DNA of 64,000 nucleotides from an uncultured Muribaculaceae bacterium (GTDB lineage: Bacteria; Bacteroidota; Bacteroidia; Bacteroidales; Muribaculaceae). Below, in pieces: positions 17,811 to 24,851 of the stretch. The stretch's first letter is position 1. Each line of letters opens with the position of its first letter. The notes beneath the pieces were generated by a model that saw only the letters and a list, made by a program, of their open reading frames with translations, was not told where the DNA came from and did no database searches. The DNA is taken from assembly GCA_910583675.1 (NCBI GenBank), contig CAJTYH010000006.1, positions 1-64,000 of the forward strand. Reading direction: 5' to 3'. The position numbers and the translations under genes were made by a program.

Positions 17811-17818
17811 TACCTTTG
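17811..17818 (+). promoter_or_regulatory. -7 box for the AspT-type transporter
   Basis: TACCTTTG, giving a leader of about 85 bases before the ATG at 17908. Confidence 0.65.
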
Positions 17819-17907
17819 CAGTCACAATTTCAATCTGTGTCCGCATACCAGCGGCCTCGTCATTCAGAAAAGAAAATCTTTCATATATCTAAGGTAAAAA
17901 GAAACAA

Positions 17908-19569
17908 ATGGAATTTTTGTCAGAGCTTCTGTTGCCGGGCAACACATCACTGGCTGCCACGCTTGTCCTGCTCTCCTTTGTGATAGCTGTGGGCATCTAT
18001 CTGGGCAAGATCCGCTTCTGGGGTGTGTCCCTCGGAGTGACGTTTGTCCTGTTCGTGGGCATCCTCATGGGTCATTTCGGTTATGAAATCCAACCCGAAG
18101 TATTGAAATTCGTCCGTGAATTCGGCCTTATCCTCTTTATTTTCGCCATCGGTCTCCAGGTAGGCCCGGGCTTCTTCTCCTCTTTCAAGAAAGGTGGAAT
18201 AAGGTTGAACATGCTTGCCGTCCTGGGTATCCTGCTCAATGTGGCAATAGTCGTGGCCATATATTTCATTGACGGCAAAACTTCCATAAGCGCCCTCGTG
18301 GGTGTGATGTCCGGCGCCGTGACAAACACCCCCGGTCTGGCTGCCGCACAGCAGGCAGCTCCTTCACCGGAGGATGTAAACCTGATGTCAATGGGTTATG
18401 CGGCCGCATATCCTCTGGGTGTGCTCGGCATAATCCTTTCAATCCTCATCACCAAGGCTATATTCCGCGTGAAGATAGAGGATGAGATAGAGGAGATCAA
18501 TCGTGAGACTGAGGAAGGGCAGGTAAAACCTCACCTTGCAAGCTATGAGGTGGTAAACTCGCTTGTAGATGGCAAGACACTTCTTCAGTTGCATGACATA
18601 ATCCATTGCGACTTTGTCGTATCAAGGTTGATGGACAAGGACGGCAACATTATCATCCCCAAGTCGAGCACACAGATACATGTGGGAGACAAGCTTTATG
18701 TGGTAATGTCCGTTCAGGACGAGCCGAGTTTCCAGGCTGTTCTCGGTCATCCCATTGAGATGGGCGACGAGGAATGGGAGGCCGTGGCGCCCGACAATGT
18801 GGTTTCGCGCCGCATACTTATCACCCGCAGTGAATATAACGGTGTAGCACTCGGATCCTTGCGTCTGCACAAGGGATACAACCTCAACTGCACTCGTGTG
18901 AACCGTGCCGGTGTAGACCTGTTGGCGTCCCCCGGTCTGCGTCTCCAGATGGGTGACCGCATTACCGTAGTGGGCGAACTGAACGACATAGACCGCCTTG
19001 CTTCCAAGCTCGGCAACTCCATGAAGCGTCTCAACCAGCCGAATCTGGTTACGATTTTCATCGGTATACTCTTCGGTATCATCGTCGGTTCCATAAACAT
19101 CGGCTTCGGCATGAAGCTCGGCCTCGCAGGCGGCCCGCTTGTAGTAGCCATACTCCTGAGCCGTTTCGGATATAAGGTTAAACTCGTAACGTATACATCT
19201 TCCTCTGCCTCGCTCATGCTCCGTGAGCTTGGGATCTGCCTGTTCCTTGCCGCGGTGGGTATCGGTGCCGGCAAAGGATTCGCTGATACGGTATTCAACT
19301 ATACCGGCATGTGGTGGGTCATCTGGGGCTTCATCATCACATTCGTGCCTTTGATGGTCGTAGGTCTGATAGCAAGAGGCGTATACAAGATCAACTTCCT
19401 TACAATAATGGGTATGATGTCCGGCGGCTATACCGATCCACCCGCACTGGCCTATGCCAACAACTCCACCGGGAGCGACGCTCCTGCGGTGGCATATTCT
19501 ACGGTTTATCCTCTTACGATGTTCCTTCGCGTGGTAGCCGCACAGGCTCTTGTGCTTGCTCTCATGTAG
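17908..19569 (+). CDS. AspT/YidE/YbjL family putative transporter
   Basis: Encodes 553 residues in a duplicated layout: five or so membrane helices (about 1-185), two RCK_C (TrkA_C) domains in the middle (about 205-370), then five or six more helices. The GAVTNTPGLAAAQ motif in the first half is echoed by GGYTDPPALAYANN in the second, as expected for the AspT/YidE/YbjL duplication. It is an inner membrane carrier, by family an anion or amino acid exchanger, with unknown substrate. The RCK_C domains suggest ligand gating. It has its own promoter and terminator, so it is a single-gene unit. Confidence 0.9.
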   Translation: MEFLSELLLPGNTSLAATLVLLSFVIAVGIYLGKIRFWGVSLGVTFVLFVGILMGHFGYEIQPEVLKFVREFGLILFIFAIGLQVGPGFFSSFKKGGIRLNMLAVLGILLNVAIVVAIYFIDGKTSISALVGVMSGAVTNTPGLAAAQQAAPSPEDVNLMSMGYAAAYPLGVLGIILSILITKAIFRVKIEDEIEEINRETEEGQVKPHLASYEVVNSLVDGKTLLQLHDIIHCDFVVSRLMDKDGNIIIPKSSTQIHVGDKLYVVMSVQDEPSFQAVLGHPIEMGDEEWEAVAPDNVVSRRILITRSEYNGVALGSLRLHKGYNLNCTRVNRAGVDLLASPGLRLQMGDRITVVGELNDIDRLASKLGNSMKRLNQPNLVTIFIGILFGIIVGSINIGFGMKLGLAGGPLVVAILLSRFGYKVKLVTYTSSSASLMLRELGICLFLAAVGIGAGKGFADTVFNYTGMWWVIWGFIITFVPLMVVGLIARGVYKINFLTIMGMMSGGYTDPPALAYANNSTGSDAPAVAYSTVYPLTMFLRVVAAQALVLALM

Positions 19570-19598
19570 AAGCCTCCACGATCCTGAATAAAAGATAA

Positions 19599-19642
19599 CG
19601 GAAAGAATCAACGCTATGTGCCGCGATTCTTTCCGTTTTTTT
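19599..19642 (+). terminator. Rho-independent terminator after the transporter
   Basis: An 11-base perfect stem, 19599-19609 with 19625-19635, followed by seven T. Confidence 0.9.
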
Positions 19643-19666
19643 ATTGAAGGTTAAATGCATAATCCA

Positions 19667-19674
19667 TATCTTTG
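19667..19674 (+). promoter_or_regulatory. -7 box for the gene at 19690
   Basis: TATCTTTG, 16 bases before the ATG, giving a very short leader. Confidence 0.7.
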
Positions 19675-19689
19675 TAAAAAATAATTGAT

Positions 19690-20157
19690 ATGACAGAAGA
19701 AGACATACATAAGAAAGCCGAGGAAATGATGCACGGGCTTGTGTTCACTCCGGAAAACATAACCAGCCTTGACAAAGACGACGTGTTCGTATTCGGGAGC
19801 AACCTCGCAGGAATACATGCAGGAGGAGCGGCACGCACTGCATTGCTCAGATTCGGAGCCGTGTACGGTCAGGGGGAGGGTATACAGGGACAATCATATG
19901 CGATACCTACGATGCAGGGTGGAGTGGAGACGATAAGGCCGTATGTAGATCGTTTCATAGACCTGGCCTATGAATGGGATGAGAATACCTTCTGGGTAAC
20001 GCGTATCGGGTGTGGGATAGCGGGATTCAAGGACGAGGAGATCGCGCCACTTTTCGACAGGGCGTTTGACTTGTACAACGTGAGGCTGCCCAGGTCGTTT
20101 GTGAGGATAATCATTGAAAATCGCCTGAGGAACAGCGCGGAAAATCAGACTAATTGA
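19690..20157 (+). CDS. Conserved protein with FGSNLAGxHxGGAA motif, macrodomain-like
   Basis: Encodes 155 residues. Two blocks stand out: VFVFGSNLAGIHAGGAA near 33-49, and VTRIGCGIAGFKDEEIAPLF near 103-122. Together with the strand-Gly-rich-loop pattern these recall phage and bacterial proteins of this size with a macrodomain-like (ADP-ribose-binding) fold. No function is known to me. It is soluble and cytoplasmic. The esterase gene begins 15 bases later, so the two are probably co-transcribed. Confidence 0.75.
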   Translation: MTEEDIHKKAEEMMHGLVFTPENITSLDKDDVFVFGSNLAGIHAGGAARTALLRFGAVYGQGEGIQGQSYAIPTMQGGVETIRPYVDRFIDLAYEWDENTFWVTRIGCGIAGFKDEEIAPLFDRAFDLYNVRLPRSFVRIIIENRLRNSAENQTN

Positions 20158-20172
20158 AAAATCAGTTCGTAT

Positions 20173-20976
20173 ATGAAAAAATGGGTCTTAACGTCATTTC
20201 TTAGCGTCATATGTTATATTTCCGCTTTTGGCGCTCAGTATAAAGAGGTACATGACATTCCCTATACACAAAACACCGACGCATACTCCAAGGAGCGTTG
20301 CAAGCTTGATGTGTATTACCCCGTTGACTTGAAGAATGTGCCCGTAGTGGTATGGTTCCACGGAGGAGGACTTACCGGTGGTGGCAAGTTCATACCTGCA
20401 GAATTGAAAGACAGGGGTATGGCTGTGGTAGCGGTGAATTATCGTCTGCTTCCGAAAGCTGATCTTGCGGAGGTGATTGACGATGCGGCCGCTGCCGTGG
20501 CGTGGACACTGAAAAACGCATCGCTATACGGAGGAGACCCTGCGAAAGTGGTCGTGAGCGGACACTCTGCCGGCGGTTATCTGACAAGCATGGTTGGACT
20601 TGACAAGAAATATCTCGCGAAATACGGCGCGGATGCCGATTCGCTTGCCGCCCTGATGCCTTTGAGCGGACAGGTGATCACCCATTTCGCTCAGCGGAAA
20701 AACAAAGGGATGGGCGAATTGCAGCCGCTGATTGATGAGACGGCTCCGTTGTATCATGTGCGTCCTGACTGTCCCCCCTATGTTATCGTCACAGGTGATC
20801 GGGAGGAGGAACTTTTCGGCCGCTATGAAGAAAATGCCTATATGTGGCGCATGATGAAACTCGTAGGCCATCCTGATGTTACCATCTACGAACTGGACGG
20901 CCATAACCATGGAGACATGGTAGGCCCGGGGCTTACGATCATCTGCAAGAACATAGACCGTCTGCTAAGGAAATGA
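20173..20976 (+). CDS. Secreted alpha/beta-hydrolase (esterase/lipase, HSL-like)
   Basis: Encodes 267 residues with a signal peptide (about 1-21, ending FGA). The oxyanion-hole motif WFHGGGLTGG is near 57, the nucleophile elbow GHSAGG near 119, an acid Asp lies in the VTGDREEELF segment near 210 and a His in DGHNHGD near 248. This is the hormone-sensitive-lipase-like esterase layout; carbohydrate acetyl or carboxyl esters are plausible substrates. It is likely periplasmic and lies in a two-gene unit with the preceding gene. A 20-bp inverted repeat follows. Confidence 0.87.
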   Translation: MKKWVLTSFLSVICYISAFGAQYKEVHDIPYTQNTDAYSKERCKLDVYYPVDLKNVPVVVWFHGGGLTGGGKFIPAELKDRGMAVVAVNYRLLPKADLAEVIDDAAAAVAWTLKNASLYGGDPAKVVVSGHSAGGYLTSMVGLDKKYLAKYGADADSLAALMPLSGQVITHFAQRKNKGMGELQPLIDETAPLYHVRPDCPPYVIVTGDREEELFGRYEENAYMWRMMKLVGHPDVTIYELDGHNHGDMVGPGLTIICKNIDRLLRK

Positions 20977-20981
20977 CAACA

Positions 20982-21030
20982 CTTAGAAACTGTTTAAATT
21001 TGATTCAATAAAATTTAAACAGTTTCTAAG
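20982..21030. repeat. Perfect 20-bp inverted repeat between convergent genes
   Basis: Arms 20982-21001 and 21011-21030 are perfectly complementary around a nine-base loop. It covers the stop codon of the minus-strand gene and ends six bases after the esterase. Probably a bidirectional terminator; it lacks a strong T tract. Confidence 0.75.
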
Positions 21031-21355
21031 CTGATGCGAAAAGTGGAGCACAACGGCGATAACGCACTGCCATGTGCAATGAGCAACCGCGGTCTCGGTT
21101 GCGAAAACGCAGTGTCACCAGACCCGTGGCGCTGTCGCCTATGGCGTTGCCGATTACCGTAATGAGTTCCTTTATGGAACTTGCTCCGCAGAAAGTGCGC
21201 TCAAGAAGCACGCGGTTGCATTGCAAAGCAGATACAAACACTACGTCGGCCGGTTGCACTACAAAATTGTCATCAGAAAAGGTTGAAAGGGTATCCGTCG
21301 GCATTCCATGGCGGACTGTATGCCCGGATGATCCATATGTTGTAAGAGAGATCAT
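21026..21355 (-). CDS. Hypothetical protein, 109 residues
   Basis: It has the composition of a real protein: an N-terminal beta region (ISLTTYGSSGHTV), a DVVFVSAL strand, an amphipathic segment (IKELITVIGNAIGD) and a final LVTLRFRNRDRG strand. There is no signal peptide or membrane helix. A good -7 box (21396-21403) sits about 40 bases before the ATG. I do not recognise the family. It is monocistronic and convergent with the esterase; the stop codon lies in the arm of a 20-bp hairpin. Confidence 0.65.
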   Translation of the reverse strand: MISLTTYGSSGHTVRHGMPTDTLSTFSDDNFVVQPADVVFVSALQCNRVLLERTFCGASSIKELITVIGNAIGDSATGLVTLRFRNRDRGCSLHMAVRYRRCAPLFASA

Positions 21356-21395
21356 AAATTTTTAGTTTTTAAGGGTTTTGTTTCTATTTGCAATG

Positions 21396-21403
21396 CAAAT
21401 TTA
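21396..21403 (-). promoter_or_regulatory. -7 box for the 109-residue protein
   Basis: TAAATTTG on the minus strand, matching TAnnTTTG; supports the coding call at 21026-21355. Confidence 0.6.
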
Positions 21404-21480
21404 ACGGCATGATGGGCAGTAGGTTTTCACACCTCCCTTAACGAAGATTAAAATCATCTGCCAACCCCGAATATTTTCGT

Positions 21481-21488
21481 AAATTTGT
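21481..21488 (+). promoter_or_regulatory. -7 box for pheS
   Basis: TAAATTTG on the plus strand, leader about 45 bases. Confidence 0.65.
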
Positions 21489-21536
21489 ATCGTTAACAAA
21501 CAGATACAGAAGACATCTAACCGCTCATTTTCAGAA

Positions 21537-22556
21537 ATGTTAGACAAGATAAACGTTCTTAAGGCCGAAGTAGAGGCGCTACAGGCTTCGTCGGCAGAGG
21601 AAGTAGAGGCGTTGCGTCTCAAATACCTGAGCAAGAAGGGAGCTGTCAGCCAGTTGATGGCCGACTTCCGTAATGTTGCCGCCGATCAGAAAAAGGCTAT
21701 CGGCATGGCCATAAACGAGCTTAAGAATCTCGCCACCGACAAGATAAACGCCCTTAAGGAAGCTACCGAGCTTGCGGAAGACGGGGTGGACGAGATAGAC
21801 CTTACTCGCACTGCGGCTCCCATGCGCCTTGGCACACGCCATCCACTTTCACTTGTGCGTCAGGAAATCATATCCATATTCGGACGTCTTGGGTACGCCG
21901 TGGAGCAAGGGCCTGAGATAGAAGATGACTGGCACGTGTTCTCTGCGCTCAACTTTGCTGCAGACCATCCGGCTCGCGACATGCAGGACACGTTCTTCAT
22001 TCAGCGTAATCCCGACGTGTTGCTGCGCACACATACATCTTCGGTGCAGACGCGCGTGATGGAACGTTCAAAGCCGCCTATCCGCATTCTCTGCCCCGGT
22101 AGGGTATACCGCAACGAAGCCATCTCGGCGCGTGCGCACTGTTTCTTCCATCAGGTGGAAGGTTTGTATGTGGACAAAGGTGTGTCTTTTGCAGACCTTA
22201 AGCAATCGCTGCTGTATTTCGCGCGCGAGATGTTCGGCCCCGAGACCAAGATCCGCCTTCGTCCGAGCTATTTCCCCTTTACCGAACCATCCGCCGAGAT
22301 GGACATAAGCTGCAACCTCTGTGGCGGCAAGGGATGCGGTTTCTGCAAAGGAACCGGATGGGTGGAGATACTCGGTTGCGGCATGGTGGATCCCAACGTG
22401 CTTGACGCATGCGGCATTGACTCAAAGGAGTACTCCGGTTTCGCGTTCGGCATGGGAGTGGAACGAATCACCAACCTCAAGTACAGGGTCAACGACCTTC
22501 GTCTTTTCTCTGAGAACGACCGTCGTTTCCTTGGCGAATTCACACACGCCCATTGA
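21537..22556 (+). CDS. pheS: Phenylalanyl-tRNA synthetase alpha subunit
   Basis: Encodes 339 residues. An N-terminal coiled coil (about 1-85) binds tRNA-Phe; the class II catalytic core has motif 2 (CPGRVYRNE near 183) and motif 3 (GFAFGMGVERIT near 305). An insert with four cysteines (CNLCGGKGCGFCKGTGW near 262) is a zinc-like module seen in a subset of PheS. The pheT gene is not adjacent; crcB follows after 20 bases, so the usual pheST order is broken here. Confidence 0.97.
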   Translation: MLDKINVLKAEVEALQASSAEEVEALRLKYLSKKGAVSQLMADFRNVAADQKKAIGMAINELKNLATDKINALKEATELAEDGVDEIDLTRTAAPMRLGTRHPLSLVRQEIISIFGRLGYAVEQGPEIEDDWHVFSALNFAADHPARDMQDTFFIQRNPDVLLRTHTSSVQTRVMERSKPPIRILCPGRVYRNEAISARAHCFFHQVEGLYVDKGVSFADLKQSLLYFAREMFGPETKIRLRPSYFPFTEPSAEMDISCNLCGGKGCGFCKGTGWVEILGCGMVDPNVLDACGIDSKEYSGFAFGMGVERITNLKYRVNDLRLFSENDRRFLGEFTHAH

Positions 22557-22576
22557 TCCTGTAGCCGGCATACGCT

Positions 22577-22954
22577 ATGCCCACCCCATATGACATAATG
22601 ATTGTTGCGGCTGGAGGCGCCATAGGTGCAGTCAGCCGCTTTATGGTACAGCAGTGTGCCCTCGCGCCACATGAGAAATATGTGCATACTCTCGGAGTCA
22701 ATATCACCGGATGCATGGCCATAGGGATAGTGTGGGCGTTGCTGATGCATTTCAACGCCCCGCAATGGGTGCACCGGCTGCTGATTGCCGGATTCCTTGG
22801 GGGATATACCACTTTCTCAGCTTTTGCGCTTGACAGCATGCAGCTCATCCAGTCAGGGCGCTTTGTCACAGCCTTGACCTATGTGCTCTTTTCGGTATGC
22901 GGTGGATTTGCAGCATGTTTCGGAGCATATTTTGTTACAAAACAGTTTCTTTAA
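22577..22954 (+). CDS. crcB: Fluoride channel CrcB/Fluc
   Basis: Encodes 125 residues with four predicted membrane helices. Family signatures are present: GGAIGAVSRF near the N-terminus, NITGCMAIG (TM2) and GGYTTFSAFALD (TM3, pore Phe and Thr). It exports fluoride as a dual-topology dimer. Only 20 bases separate it from pheS, and I see no fluoride riboswitch in front. Confidence 0.93.
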   Translation: MPTPYDIMIVAAGGAIGAVSRFMVQQCALAPHEKYVHTLGVNITGCMAIGIVWALLMHFNAPQWVHRLLIAGFLGGYTTFSAFALDSMQLIQSGRFVTALTYVLFSVCGGFAACFGAYFVTKQFL

Positions 22955-22967
22955 AAAGTAATACCCG

Positions 22968-23609
22968 ATGACGGTAAAAGAGCGTTACTCCAAGGCACTC
23001 GAATGGTTTGCAGCGGAAATGCCGTCGCCACAGACGGAGCTGAGGTATGACAATCCGTTTCATCTGCTTATAGCAGTCATATTGTCGGCGCAATGCACGG
23101 ATAAGAGGGTGAACATGATAACTCCTCCGCTGTTCGAAGCCTATCCGGATGCTGCATCCCTTGCCGCGGCATCCCCCGAGGAGGTATACGAGTATATCAA
23201 GTCTGTCTCATACCCTAACAACAAGACACGTTCGATAATAGGTGCGGCACGCGTCATAACAGAAGAATTCTCAGGTGAAGTGCCTGACAATATCGACGAT
23301 CTGATGCGTATACCGGGTGTCGGCAGGAAGACGGCCAATGTGATGCTCGCAGTGGTATGGAACCGTGCCGCCATGGCTGTGGATACCCACGTGTTCCGTG
23401 TATCCGAACGGATAGGTCTTACCACAAACTCAAAGAATCCGCTAACCACGGAACAGGCGCTTGTGAAGAATATCCCGGAAGAGCTTATACCCATGGCTCA
23501 TCATTGGCTGATACTGCATGGGAGATACGTGTGCAAGGCAAGACGACCCGATTGCCTCAACTGCGGCCTCACGGAAATTTGCAGGTACTATCAGAAAGAT
23601 AAAAAATAA
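22968..23609 (+). CDS. nth: Endonuclease III
   Basis: Encodes 213 residues. The helix-hairpin-helix IPGVGRKTANVM carries the catalytic Lys (near 120), and the catalytic Asp is in AVDTHVFRV (near 138). The C-terminal Fe-S loop is CKARRPDCLNCGLTEIC (C-x6-C-x2-C-x5-C). It is a base-excision-repair glycosylase/lyase for oxidised pyrimidines. Thirteen bases from crcB, it probably sits in the pheS-crcB-nth unit. Confidence 0.96.
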   Translation: MTVKERYSKALEWFAAEMPSPQTELRYDNPFHLLIAVILSAQCTDKRVNMITPPLFEAYPDAASLAAASPEEVYEYIKSVSYPNNKTRSIIGAARVITEEFSGEVPDNIDDLMRIPGVGRKTANVMLAVVWNRAAMAVDTHVFRVSERIGLTTNSKNPLTTEQALVKNIPEELIPMAHHWLILHGRYVCKARRPDCLNCGLTEICRYYQKDKK

Positions 23610-23665
23610 CCTTGTCGTACTGTGCCTGACATGGCGCTACAGATCATCTGTAAAACATACCCGAT

Positions 23666-24385
23666 TTGGATAACATATTCTTGTTCATAATAGAGGTGAT
23701 AGGCACTTTTGCCTTTGCCATAAGCGGAATACGCTTGGCCGCATTTCACCGTTTCGACTGGTTCGGTGCATATACAGTAGGTCTTGTGACTGCAATAGGT
23801 GGCGGTACCTTGCGCGATCTGCTTCTGGGCATAGACGTGTTCTGGATGCAGACGTGGATATACCTCGGTGTCACGGCAGTATCGCTTGCCGTGGTGATAC
23901 TGTTCAGGAAGCTGCTGGTAAGCAGCAACCGAATGCTGTTCATTTTCGACACCCTTGGATTGGCACTGTTTGTAGTGATCGGCATACAGAAGTCGCTTGC
24001 CGAGGATTATCCCATGTGGGTGGCGATTGTGATGGGAGGCATTACAGGTTCGTTCGGGGGAGTACTGCGCGACATACTTATCAATCAGGAACCTCTGTTT
24101 TTCCGAAAGGACATATATGCCACCGCGTGTCTGGCAGGTGGCATTGCGTATTGGACGGTAGGGGCTGTGGGCGGTTCGGACTTTGCCGCACAGAGCCTAT
24201 GCGCCCTTACGATCATTGTGCTGCGCATGTGCGCATTGCGTTGGAACTGGTCTCTTCCGGTTCTTTCATATGATAATGACGCGCCACAGACACCGCATCA
24301 GTCGGAACCGTGGCAATCTAACATGCAGTCACAGGTACGCAAGCGCAGAAATAAAAATAGAAAAAAAGTAAATGGCAACAGATAG
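23666..24385 (+). CDS. TRIC-type cation channel protein (YadS/UPF0126)
   Basis: Encodes 239 residues with seven membrane helices and two repeated GGG(T/V)xRD motifs (AIGGGTLRDLLLG and SFGGVLRDIL), the signature of the bacterial TRIC/UPF0126 family. The start is TTG at 23666: no ATG fits before the first conserved helix. The C-terminal 45 residues are hydrophilic, with His/Gln/Pro and a basic run. Role by family is a trimeric potassium-permeable channel. It overlaps gtrA by 14 bases. Confidence 0.85.
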   Translation: MDNIFLFIIEVIGTFAFAISGIRLAAFHRFDWFGAYTVGLVTAIGGGTLRDLLLGIDVFWMQTWIYLGVTAVSLAVVILFRKLLVSSNRMLFIFDTLGLALFVVIGIQKSLAEDYPMWVAIVMGGITGSFGGVLRDILINQEPLFFRKDIYATACLAGGIAYWTVGAVGGSDFAAQSLCALTIIVLRMCALRWNWSLPVLSYDNDAPQTPHQSEPWQSNMQSQVRKRRNKNRKKVNGNR

Positions 24386-24833
24386 CTCCACACATCAGAC
24401 AGCGAGCCAATTTGTGAAATATATCATCGTCGGGGGTATGAATACGCTGGTGACCCTTGCGGTGATATTTATTTTGAAGTCCATGTTCGGCCTCAACCCT
24501 TATTTTTCCAATGCCGTCGGATATGCCGCAGGACTGGTGAATTCATTCTTATGGAACCGTGGGTGGGTATTCCACTCCGAGGGTAAACGCATCGGGGAGG
24601 CGGCCAGGTTTCTTTTAGGTTTTGGGCTTTGTTATCTGCTGCAGTTGGCCACAGTATGGATGCTCGCCACACGGACGCATCTGAACGAGATGCTAGTGAG
24701 CATGCCACTGCCGCATCTGCCGTTGCTTCCGGCAGAGTTCACACTGTCCGGTTACGGTATAGCCACCATCATAGGCATGATGGTATATACGGTGGCTAAT
24801 TACGCCTATAACCGTTGGGTTACGTTCAAATAG
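24372..24833 (+). CDS. GtrA family membrane protein
   Basis: Encodes 153 residues with four membrane helices, beginning FVKYIIVGGMNTLVTL and containing the NAVGYAAGLVNSFLWNRGWVF segment typical of GtrA. GtrA proteins are thought to move isoprenoid-linked sugars or help glycan modification. Its start overlaps the preceding TRIC gene by 14 bases. PBP1A follows on the opposite strand. Confidence 0.88.
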   Translation: MATDSSTHQTASQFVKYIIVGGMNTLVTLAVIFILKSMFGLNPYFSNAVGYAAGLVNSFLWNRGWVFHSEGKRIGEAARFLLGFGLCYLLQLATVWMLATRTHLNEMLVSMPLPHLPLLPAEFTLSGYGIATIIGMMVYTVANYAYNRWVTFK

Positions 24834-24851
24834 AAAACCTTAGACGAACTT

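Noticed and set aside
18622..19611. 329-codon minus-strand frame antisense to the AspT-type transporter
   Set aside because: It is His/Tyr/Glu-rich without hydrophobic helices or motifs; the opposite strand is a well-supported transporter.
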